Below, piece after piece: positions 8,801 to 15,120 of a stretch of DNA of 27,072 nt. The translations under genes and the position numbers were made by a program. Source of the DNA: Fimbriiglobus sp. Its GTDB lineage: Bacteria; Planctomycetota; Planctomycetia; Gemmatales; Gemmataceae. Where the stretch lies: the NCBI GenBank assembly GCA_025352585.1, contig JANXTD010000265.1:1-27072 (forward strand), read 5' to 3'. Positions within the stretch are counted from its first letter, which is position 1. Every line of letters starts with the position of its first letter. The notes under the pieces were generated by a model that was not told the origin of the DNA, ran no database searches, and was given only the letters and a program-made list of their open reading frames with translations.

Positions 8801-11800
8801 ATCGGCGTCTTCCGGGCGGCCAAGCTGACCATCACAAATAGTGCCCTCGTCGGGAACGTCGTGACCGGCAGTGCCGGCGGCAACGGCGGCGGCGGCGGCA
8901 ATGGCGGGACCGGCCCCGGAGGGGCGGGCGGCGTCGGCGCGGACGGACGCGACGCCTTGGGCGGTTCCCTCTACCTGTCGGGCGGCAAAGGGGACAGCCT
9001 CACCAACGTGACGATCGCCGACTCGACCGCCACCGCCGGGCGCGCGGGCCAAGGCGGGGCCGCCGGCACCGGCGTCGGGGCCGCCAGCGGGGGGGCCGCC
9101 GGCACCGCTGGGCGGGCCGCGGGCGGCGGACTCTACGTCAACCGCACGCCCCTGACGGTCACCAACGTCACCGTCACGAACAACGCCCTCGTCGCCGGGG
9201 CCGGCGGCACCGGCGGACTCGCCACCAACGGCGGCACCGACGGCACCCCGTCCGTCGCCGGCCCGGCGGTCGGCGGCGGCTACTTCGCGGGGTCCTTCAG
9301 CGGCGGCGCGTTCGTCGCCACCCTCGACTTGCAAACGGTCGGCAACAGCATCCTCGCGCTCAACACCGCGACGACCGACCCCGATGTCTTCGGCACCTTC
9401 ACGAGCGCCGGCCACAACCTGATCTCCAACGTCGGCAGCGCCACCGGCTACACGGCCGCCGGCGACCTGACGGCCGTCACGGCCGCGCAACTGAACCTCG
9501 GGCCGGCCCAGAACAACGGCGGCCCGACCTCGACCGTCGCCCTGCTGCCCGGCTCCATCGCCATCGACGCCGGCGACGACGCGCTCCTCGGCACGCTGAC
9601 GACCGACCAGCGCGGCACCGGCTTCGCCCGGGTCGTCAACGCCGCCAGCGACATCGGCGCGTTCGAGGTCCAGAACACGGTCGCCACGACGACCGGCCTC
9701 ACGACCTCCGGGTCGCCGTCGAACGTCGGCGTCGCCGTGACGCTCACCGCGACCGTCACGCCCGCCGGCGTTGGCACGTCGCCGCTCCAGGGGACGGTGA
9801 CCTTCTTCAACGGCGCGACGCAACTCGGTAGCCCCGTCGCGCTCGCCAACGGCGTCGCCACGCTCGTCACGACCACCCTGCCGCCGGGGCCGAACTCGAT
9901 CACGGCGACGTACAACGGCTTCAGCCAAGGCTCCGCCCCGGTCTACGCGCCGAGTACGAGTCCGGCCGTGCCCCGGCAGGTCAACGTCCCGACCGCCACG
10001 GCCGTGACGAGTTCGCTGAACCCGTCGCTGTTCAGCCAGTCGGTCACCTTCACGGCGACCGTCTCGTCCGTCGCCGGCACCCCGACCGGCGCAGTCACGT
10101 TCACGATCGACGGCGTGGACACCGCCCCGATGATGCTCACCGGAGGCGTGGCGACCACCACGACCGCCACCCTCAGCGCCGGGCCGCACACGGTGACCGC
10201 CACCTACGCCGGCTCCGGCAACTTCCTGGCAAGCACCGGCGCGACCGTTACCCAGCGGGTCACCGCCGCGGCGACGAGCACGGCGCTGGCGAGTTCGGTG
10301 AACCCGTCACTGTTCGGCCAGTCGGTCACCTTCACGGCGACCGTGTCGTCGGCCGCGGGCACGCCGGGCGGCGCGGTCACGTTCACCATCGACGGCGTGG
10401 ACACCGCCCCGACGGCGCTCGCCGGCGGCGTGGCGGCTGACACGACCGCCAGCCTCAGCGCCGGCCCGCACACCGTGACAGTCACCTACGCCGCCGCCGG
10501 CAACTTCGCGGCCAGCACCAGCGCGGCCGTCAACCAGCAGGTCAACGCCATCACGACCACGTCGGTCACCACGTCCGGCACCCCGTCCACCTTCGGCCAG
10601 TCGGTCACCTTCACGGCGACCGTGCTGTCCGTCGCGGGGACGCCGACCGGCGCGGTCACCTTCGCGATCGACGGCACGCCCGTGGCCACGGTCACGCTCT
10701 CGGGCGGCACCGCGAGCTACGCAACCGCCGCCCTGAGCGCCAGGCCGCACACCGTGACGGTCACCTACGCCGGGGCCGGCAACTTCCTGGCGAGTAGCAG
10801 CGGCGGCCTGGCCCAGCAGGTGACCGCCGACCGCACGACGACGGCCCTGGCGAGTTCGCTGAACCCGTCGGTCTTCGGCCAGACGGTCACCCTCACGGCC
10901 ACCGTGTCGGGGAGTTTCGGGACGCCGACCGGCGCGGTCACCTTCACCATCGACGCCGTGGCCGCGGCCCCGGTGCCACTCTCGGGCGGCGGAGTCGCGG
11001 CCTTCGCGACCGCCGGGCTGAGCGCCGGCCCGCACACGGTCACGGCCACTTACTTCGGCACCCTGAACTTCGCGACCAGCGTCAGCCCCGCGCTGACGCA
11101 GCGGGTCGCCCTCGCGGCGACGGTCACGACCGTCGCCACGTCCGGCAGCCCGTCCGTCGCCGGGCAGTCGGTGACGTTCACGGCGACCGTCGCGGGCGGC
11201 ACGCCGGGGGTCGCGGTCGCGTTCACGCTCGACGGCGCGGCCAGCCCGTTCGCCACCGCCGCGCTCGACGGCACCGGCCGCGCCGCCGTGACCACGGCCG
11301 CGATCCCGGCCGGCAGCCACACGGTCACCGCCGCCTACGCCGGCGACGCGACCACGGCCCCCAGCTCGGGCGACGCGACCCAGTCGGTGACGCCGGTCGT
11401 CGTGCCGCCCTCAACCCAGCCCCCGGCGATCACGGTCGGGTCGTTCCCGACGGCCGCGACCGTTCGCACGCCCTTCTCCCTGACCGTGACGGCGTCCGGG
11501 TTGCCGGCCCCGACGTTCACCGTCGTGTCCGGCCGACTCCCCGCCGGGCTGACGCTCGACCCGGTCACCGGGGCCGTCACCGGGACGCCGACCCAGGCCG
11601 GGGCGTACACCGGCGTCATCCGGGCGACCAACTCGACCGGCAGCGCCGACCTGCCGTTCTCGATCTTCGCCGCCTCGAAGCCGGCCGGGCAGGCCACCGC
11701 GACGAAGTTCGCGGTGTCCGGCAACCCGACCGCCGCCCTGCTGAACTCGGATGGGTCGGGGGCGGGCACCGGCGCGACCCCCTTCGGGCCCGGCGTCACG

Positions 11801-12652
11801 ACCCGCGTCGTGCTCGCCGACGTGACCGGCGACGGCGTCCCGGACGCGGTCTACGCCTCGGGGCCGGGCGTCCGGGCGCGTGTGGTCGTGATCGACGGCC
11901 TCACCGGCAAGGTCGCCTTCGACTGGCTGCCGTTCGAGCCGTCGTATACCGGCGGGGCGCTCGTGGCCGCGGGGGACGTGGACGGCGACGGGCGGGCCGA
12001 CGTGGCCGTCACCGCCGACTTGACCGGCGGCGCGCGGGTGGTCGTTTACAGCGGCCGGACCGGCGGGATCCTGGCCGACTTCTTCGGCATCGAAGACCCG
12101 GCCTTCCGCGGCGGGGCGCGGGTGACGCTGGGCGACGTCACCGGCGACGGGCTGGCCGACCTGGTGGTCGCGGCCGGCTTCGGCGGCGGCCCGCGGGTCG
12201 CCGCCTTCGACGGGGCGACGCTGCGGCCGGGGCAGACGCCCGCCCGCCTCGTCGCCGACTTCTTCGCCTTCGAGTCCACCCTGCGCGACGGGGCGTTCGT
12301 CTCCGTCGGCGACATCAACGGCGACGGCATCGGCGACCTCGTCTTCGGCGGGGGGCCGACCGGCGGGCCGCGGGTGATGGTCGCCGACGGCGTGGCGCTG
12401 CTGGCGAGCAACGGCCTGACCCTGACCCCCCTGGCCAACTTCTTCGCCGGCGACCCGGCCGGTCGCAGCGGCGTGTCCGTGGCGGTCAAGACCCTGGACG
12501 GCGACACCCGCGCCGACCTGGTCGTCGATTACCCGACGCCGGCGGGGGCCAGGGTCGTCTCGTACCTCGGGTCGTCACTCGCGCCCGCCGGCACGCCGCC
12601 CGTGGCCCGCGACTTCGGCACCCTCGACCCCCTCGGCGTCTACGTCGGGTAG
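5810..12652 (+). CDS. Giant secreted surface protein: Gly-rich beta-helix, Ig-like repeats, FG-GAP
   Basis: A 2280-residue protein expected at the cell surface or outside the cell. The N-terminus is basic, followed by PRLEQLDDRIVPA at 27-39, a motif I associate with planctomycete exported proteins, in place of a classical signal peptide. Residues 40-120 resemble the start of CSLREA/parallel beta-helix proteins (RYAVTQANADPASTITFDP). Residues about 115-1165 are extremely glycine-rich with recurrent short strands such as LTNSPVTGN and WGGGI. Residues about 1195-1290 match the choice-of-anchor Q ending (GHNLI, NNGGPTSTVALLPGS, AIDAG, DIGAFE). Six Ig-like repeats (Big_3 type) cover about 1294-1864, a putative Ig (He_PIG) domain about 1868-1954, and six FG-GAP units with DxDGDGxxD calcium sites about 1965-2280. 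The protein ends DPLGVYVG. A role in adhesion or surface architecture is inferred; no catalytic domain is seen. Confidence 0.88.
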   Translation: MFWFRSLTGRQNVPFRAAPDRLRGRQPRLEQLDDRIVPAAYVVNAPGDAGTGAGLAGDIRYAVTQANADPASTITFDPAAGAVITLSHGELAIGVDMTITGTGALSISGSSGATSSRVFHVTSPTATVTISSLTITGGTGSPTPSAVRGNQGGDIFNSGKLTLLSAGVTAGSIVGTAGIPGLNGGPGGTASGGGIFNADGATLVLDGTAVTGNAAFGGDGGTPSGGNGGDGGAAFGGGLFNAPTAAVTVRNGSSFGTNLVRGGAGTAGTAGTASSLGGGAGGVGGPGSGGGIFSAGKGGLSIAATTFSLNGASGGAGGAGGTGLPNATAGGAGGAGGGGGAAGAASGGAITNTAGSLAITGSTFTNNSASSGFGDGGAGEAGTAGNADQNGGAGGVGGSGGVSGSATGGAVSVTVTAGDTSVTGGSFTGNFAAGGSGGGGGLGADGGAPGLGGAPGAGGTGGSGANGRSVNAFGGGVAVSAGKLTLSDTQFQENAALGGSGGVGAAGGVGGGGGSGGAGGTGWGGGVFLGDATAGLTATDATFTNNRSLGGTSGGGGRGGDGLATGGSGGTGGSSNSSGSGWGGGVSYMTTATHAAVNALSFTGGSFVGNVAVGGQAGRGGDGGAAVAGSGGNGGIGFSGSSGWGGGVSVYERGGAGPSTLALTNTPVTGNVVRGGSGFQGGAGGSGTAGGGSGGRGGTGGSAWGGGIQLRRVLSYSLTNSPVTGNQLFGGTGAAAGAGGGATATGNGGSGGSGGSGGETWGGGIVAQGLQNYGALVSTSVIASSPVTGNTSLGGSGGVGGAGGTATLLGTGGAGGVGGTANSLWGGGIHQDTRSTSSSLTVTDSPVGSNLMTGGVAGDGGAGGSGGTGGTGGTGGRAYSSWGGGISLSGGDLALANSPVTRNTSVGTTAGRGGAGGSGTAGNGGTGGSGGQAYSSWGGGISSYSSNSNIALANSDVSFNTLTAAVQGAGGKGGDGTANGGAGGAGGGGSSTAYGGGIGVFRAAKLTITNSALVGNVVTGSAGGNGGGGGNGGTGPGGAGGVGADGRDALGGSLYLSGGKGDSLTNVTIADSTATAGRAGQGGAAGTGVGAASGGAAGTAGRAAGGGLYVNRTPLTVTNVTVTNNALVAGAGGTGGLATNGGTDGTPSVAGPAVGGGYFAGSFSGGAFVATLDLQTVGNSILALNTATTDPDVFGTFTSAGHNLISNVGSATGYTAAGDLTAVTAAQLNLGPAQNNGGPTSTVALLPGSIAIDAGDDALLGTLTTDQRGTGFARVVNAASDIGAFEVQNTVATTTGLTTSGSPSNVGVAVTLTATVTPAGVGTSPLQGTVTFFNGATQLGSPVALANGVATLVTTTLPPGPNSITATYNGFSQGSAPVYAPSTSPAVPRQVNVPTATAVTSSLNPSLFSQSVTFTATVSSVAGTPTGAVTFTIDGVDTAPMMLTGGVATTTTATLSAGPHTVTATYAGSGNFLASTGATVTQRVTAAATSTALASSVNPSLFGQSVTFTATVSSAAGTPGGAVTFTIDGVDTAPTALAGGVAADTTASLSAGPHTVTVTYAAAGNFAASTSAAVNQQVNAITTTSVTTSGTPSTFGQSVTFTATVLSVAGTPTGAVTFAIDGTPVATVTLSGGTASYATAALSARPHTVTVTYAGAGNFLASSSGGLAQQVTADRTTTALASSLNPSVFGQTVTLTATVSGSFGTPTGAVTFTIDAVAAAPVPLSGGGVAAFATAGLSAGPHTVTATYFGTLNFATSVSPALTQRVALAATVTTVATSGSPSVAGQSVTFTATVAGGTPGVAVAFTLDGAASPFATAALDGTGRAAVTTAAIPAGSHTVTAAYAGDATTAPSSGDATQSVTPVVVPPSTQPPAITVGSFPTAATVRTPFSLTVTASGLPAPTFTVVSGRLPAGLTLDPVTGAVTGTPTQAGAYTGVIRATNSTGSADLPFSIFAASKPAGQATATKFAVSGNPTAALLNSDGSGAGTGATPFGPGVTTRVVLADVTGDGVPDAVYASGPGVRARVVVIDGLTGKVAFDWLPFEPSYTGGALVAAGDVDGDGRADVAVTADLTGGARVVVYSGRTGGILADFFGIEDPAFRGGARVTLGDVTGDGLADLVVAAGFGGGPRVAAFDGATLRPGQTPARLVADFFAFESTLRDGAFVSVGDINGDGIGDLVFGGGPTGGPRVMVADGVALLASNGLTLTPLANFFAGDPAGRSGVSVAVKTLDGDTRADLVVDYPTPAGARVVSYLGSSLAPAGTPPVARDFGTLDPLGVYVG
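7376..8800 (+). repeat. Tandem glycine-rich WGGGI modules, eight intervals of 165-192 bp
   Basis: A TGGGGCGGCGGC core, encoding Trp-Gly-Gly-Gly, starts at 7376, 7553, 7739, 7919, 8090, 8282, 8453 and 8618. A Tyr-Gly-Gly-Gly variant follows at 8789. Spacings are 177, 186, 180, 171, 192, 171, 165 and 171 bp, all whole codons (55-64 residues). Each module carries one TNSPVTGN-like strand and a GGxGG-rich loop. Less regular copies (GGGIFN, GGGLFN, GGGIFS) precede them from about 6380. Confidence 0.85.
9689..11403 (+). repeat. Six tandem Ig-like (Big_3 type) domain repeats
   Basis: Each unit of about 93-95 residues runs from a TxxxxxSxxPSxxGQSVTFTATV strand to GPHTVTATYAGxxNF and TQxV. The shared strand begins near 10041, 10323, 10602, 10884 and 11169, so the period is 279-285 bp. 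The 20-mer TCGGTCACCTTCACGGCGAC is identical at 10040, 10322 and 10601, showing recent duplication or homogenisation. The first unit (from about 9689) is the most divergent. Confidence 0.85.
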
Positions 12653-12671
12653 GTCTCCGCCCGCGGCGGCG

Positions 12672-13961
12672 TCACGGGTTGGAGCCGGTACCGACGCCGT
12701 TGAGGCTCCCGGCCCGCACCACGTCGAGGCTCGTCGAGAGGCGGAACGTCTGCGACAGGTAGCGGCCGATACTCTCCTCGGGGCGCTCCTGGAGGACCAG
12801 GATGTCGCCCGGCAGGATCAGGATGCGCTCGCGGGGGTCGAGGAAGGCGCGGTTCAAATCGACGCGGATCGGCACCTGCCGCGTCGGAGAGACCTTGCGC
12901 AACACGGTACACAGGCTCGGGCTGGGCGTGCCGATGCCGCTGCCGACCGAGTTGGCCACGAAGGCGTTCTGCGAGAAGCCGCCGTTGAGCAGCGGCCCGC
13001 GAACCTGCGCGATCGCCTGGATCACGTCGAGGTCGTAGTCGCGCGGCAGCGGGAACTGCCCGCCGCCGACGAGTCCACTCGTGTAGAAGACCTCCGTGTC
13101 GCGCGCCTCGATCGACACGATGTCGCCGTCCTTCAAGGTCACGTCGTCGGCGCTGATCGTGAGTTGCTGTTCGGGGTAGAGCCGCAGGGGGATGCGCACC
13201 GCGACGGCGTCGCCGCACATCACGAGTTGCTTGCGGCTGACGCCGTCGAGCATGGCCGTCGCGTCGAGGGCCTTGCCTTTCGCGGCGCGGTAGACGGTCA
13301 CCTCGTTGCGGGCATCGAGGCCGGGCGGGCCGCCGGTGGCGTTGAGCGCCCGCAGCACGTCGTTCTGCCCCGCTTCGAGGGTGATGCTGTAGCCGTTGCC
13401 CTTGCGGTTGCCGCCATAGACCTGCGAGCCGACTTGCACCGGCACCGGCTGCGAGTCCTCGCGGACCACCGTGACCTGATACCGCCTCTTCTGGAGCAGT
13501 TGCACGGTGATCCGCGCCGCCGGCTTGACGAGTTCGAGGCCGCCCTTGACCCCGGTGGCGTACTCGCGCAACCGCTTCTCGGCCTCGGCGACCGTCAGCC
13601 CCTTGACGGAAATCGGGGCGAGTCGCGGCACGGAGATGGTGCCGTCGTCGGCGACGGGGACCGGGTAGCCGAGCGCGGCAGTGTTGCCGGTCGCGTCGGG
13701 CAGTTTCACCGGGGCGGGCTGGCCCTCCGGGGCGATCAGGTCGTCGGCGACGACGGCCAGCACGTCGCCGCGGTCGAGGCGGTACGGGTCGAGTTCGGGC
13801 TGCTTCAACGCCGTGAGCGGGATCGCCCGCAACTCCGACTTCGGCCGGCCCAACACCTCGGCCGGCAGCCGGCGCACCGGCACGCCGTCGGCGACGGGGT
13901 TCGTCAGCGACGCGCAACCGCTCGCGGAGATCGTGGCGAGTATCAACGCGATCCGGTGCAT
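12672..13961 (-). CDS. Polysaccharide export lipoprotein, Wza-like with SLBB domains
   Basis: A 429-residue outer-membrane-type export protein, the family that forms the exit channel for capsule or exopolysaccharide. MHRIALILATISASGC is a lipoprotein signal with the lipidated cysteine at residue 16. The polysaccharide-export domain begins near residue 58 (LDPYRLDRGDVLAVVADD) and continues with VADDGTISVPRLAPISVKGLTVAEAEKRLREY. SLBB-like beta-grasp segments follow (YQVTVVREDS, QNDVLRALNATGG, and DGDIVSIEARDTEVFYTSGLVGGGQFPLPRDYDLDVIQAIAQ). The ATG at 13961 is chosen because the signal peptide begins there; an in-frame GTG four codons upstream is possible. It follows the lipoprotein gene by 70 bases on the same strand, and its 3' end converges on the giant surface protein with a 19-base gap. 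No Wzc-like kinase is adjacent. Confidence 0.93.
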   Translation of the reverse strand: MHRIALILATISASGCASLTNPVADGVPVRRLPAEVLGRPKSELRAIPLTALKQPELDPYRLDRGDVLAVVADDLIAPEGQPAPVKLPDATGNTAALGYPVPVADDGTISVPRLAPISVKGLTVAEAEKRLREYATGVKGGLELVKPAARITVQLLQKRRYQVTVVREDSQPVPVQVGSQVYGGNRKGNGYSITLEAGQNDVLRALNATGGPPGLDARNEVTVYRAAKGKALDATAMLDGVSRKQLVMCGDAVAVRIPLRLYPEQQLTISADDVTLKDGDIVSIEARDTEVFYTSGLVGGGQFPLPRDYDLDVIQAIAQVRGPLLNGGFSQNAFVANSVGSGIGTPSPSLCTVLRKVSPTRQVPIRVDLNRAFLDPRERILILPGDILVLQERPEESIGRYLSQTFRLSTSLDVVRAGSLNGVGTGSNP

Positions 13962-13993
13962 GGTCGTGTCCACCGGGTGGGGTTGCGGTCGAG

Positions 13994-14047
13994 GCCCGGC
14001 GAGCCGGAAGCGTCAGCGCCCGGAGTCCGCGTTACGGCTCGCCGGGC
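13994..14047 (-). promoter_or_regulatory. Intercistronic hairpin between lipoprotein and SLBB export genes
   Basis: GCCCGGCGAGCCG (13994-14006) is the exact reverse complement of 14035-14047: a 13-bp stem with a 28-base loop. On the transcribed minus strand the first arm covers the last codons of the lipoprotein gene, the loop holds its stop codon, and the second arm lies 33 bases before the SLBB start. There is no T-run, so attenuation, partial termination or transcript stabilisation are the options. Confidence 0.6.
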
Positions 14048-14823
14048 GGCAGCGGCGCGGGGGGCGCGGCGTCGGGCGGGCGGTGGCTCGGCGGCATCAC
14101 CCCGCCGGGCAAATCGACCTCGGGGGCCGGCCCCGACGGCACCTCCGGCGCGACCTCGACGGCAACGACCGGCACCACCACCGGGTCGGCCGGCGGCGCG
14201 ACGGGGATGTCCACTCGCGGCGGGTCGAGGCGCGGCGGCTCGGGCGCGGGGACGAGTGGCCGCGGGGCCGGCAGACCGAAGTGCCGCGTGGTGTCGCGCG
14301 GGGTCGGCCGCGACTTGACCGTGCCGGGCGGGTCGAGGCTCGCGGCCGGCGGCTCGGTGAACTGCACGACTTGCAGCGGCGCGTCGGGCACCGGCGTTGA
14401 CAGCAGCACCGGGACGGTGAGCGACTGCCGCCGGCCGCTGGCCGTCGCGACCTCGGCCCCGTACTGCGCCCCGAGCATGTAGTCGCGGATCAGTATCTGG
14501 CCCTGCGTCGTCAGGTAGTCGGCGCGGCGGTAACGCAGTGGCGGGACCGCCGGGGGGGCCGCGGGGCCGCCGCTCTCGAGCTGGTCGGCGTAGCCGTCCG
14601 CGAAGCCGTCCGCGAACTCCGGCGTGAAGTTCCGGGCCGGGTGCTCCGCCCGCACCGACCGCCAGGCGACGCGGCCCTCGGCGCGGAGGCGGCCGGACAG
14701 CCGGTGCTCGTCGGCGCGGGTGACCGGCTCGTTGACGAGGTTGTGCCCGGCGTAGTAGGCCAGGTTGCACCCCGCCCCGAACGGTAGCACCGCGACCAGC
14801 CCCAGGACCGACTTCCACCGCAT
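14032..14823 (-). CDS. Planctomycete-type lipoprotein of unknown function
   Basis: A 263-residue predicted lipoprotein. MRWKSVLGLVAVLPFGAGC is a signal peptide with lipobox cysteine at residue 19. A conserved-looking middle follows: FTPEFADGFADGYADQLESGG, then PPLRYRRADYLTTQGQILIRDYMLGAQYGAEVATASGRRQSLTVPVLL. I recognise this DGFxDGYADYL plus YxTxxG layout from small planctomycete envelope proteins but know no function. From about residue 165 it is proline-rich and low-complexity, as expected for a periplasmic spacer. The ATG is preceded by GGGGGGA at good spacing. It is the first gene of a probable two-gene unit with the polysaccharide export lipoprotein, so a helper role in envelope polymer export is plausible but inferred. 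Confidence 0.8.
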   Translation of the reverse strand: MRWKSVLGLVAVLPFGAGCNLAYYAGHNLVNEPVTRADEHRLSGRLRAEGRVAWRSVRAEHPARNFTPEFADGFADGYADQLESGGPAAPPAVPPLRYRRADYLTTQGQILIRDYMLGAQYGAEVATASGRRQSLTVPVLLSTPVPDAPLQVVQFTEPPAASLDPPGTVKSRPTPRDTTRHFGLPAPRPLVPAPEPPRLDPPRVDIPVAPPADPVVVPVVAVEVAPEVPSGPAPEVDLPGGVMPPSHRPPDAAPPAPLPPGEP

Positions 14824-15120
14824 GGCATTCCCCCCGTCCGCCGCGCCTCCCCGCGACGGGTCGGGCGCGACGATGCTACCGACGCTATCGGCCGATAAGG
14901 TGGGGCGAGTTTAACGCGAACGCCGGTCGGAGCGATTCCGCCGGCGAATTGATCGCCGTGTCCAGGCTGCTCCGCCGTCGAGGTCAAGGCCACGAACTTC
15001 CGAACCAGTGCTTGACTCCAATTTTCCAACGCGGACACTAATACATGGCCTGGCGTCCAGGCACGTAAACCCGGCAACCTGGGCACCTCGCCGACGCCAC
15101 GACACCTCGGAGTTCGCCTC
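14824..15120. promoter_or_regulatory. Divergent regulatory region between lipoprotein/SLBB unit and second surface protein
   Basis: This 297-bp region has no convincing gene. It holds the palindrome TATCGGCCGATA (14886-14897) nearer the lipoprotein gene, a TTGACT hexamer (15012-15017) followed by TAATAC (15039-15044) with a long 21-base spacer, a 6-bp hairpin (GCCTGG 15048-15053 with 15057-15062) and a seven-codon frame ATG...TAA at 15045-15068. CGGAG at 15108-15112 is the Shine-Dalgarno of the gene at 15121. The promoter assignment is weak because of the spacer. Confidence 0.4.
14886..14897. promoter_or_regulatory. 12-bp perfect palindrome, candidate operator
   Basis: TATCGGCCGATA is a perfect palindrome lying 63 bases upstream of the lipoprotein start and 223 bases upstream of the surface-protein start. 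It sits in the less GC-rich centre of the divergent region, a typical place for a dimeric regulator to bind. No regulator gene is present in the window. Confidence 0.4.

Noticed and set aside
6150..9300. Relation of the glycine-rich region to mycobacterial PE_PGRS proteins
   Set aside because: The GGxGG pattern is similar, but there is no PE domain and the regular WGGGI modules and strand motifs point to convergent composition.
6878..10189. A minus-strand open frame of about 1100 codons across the giant surface-protein gene
   Set aside because: It is made of Arg, Ala, Gly and Asp runs without any domain, as expected from the antisense of GC-rich, glycine-coding DNA. The plus strand carries clear Ig-like and anchor domains.
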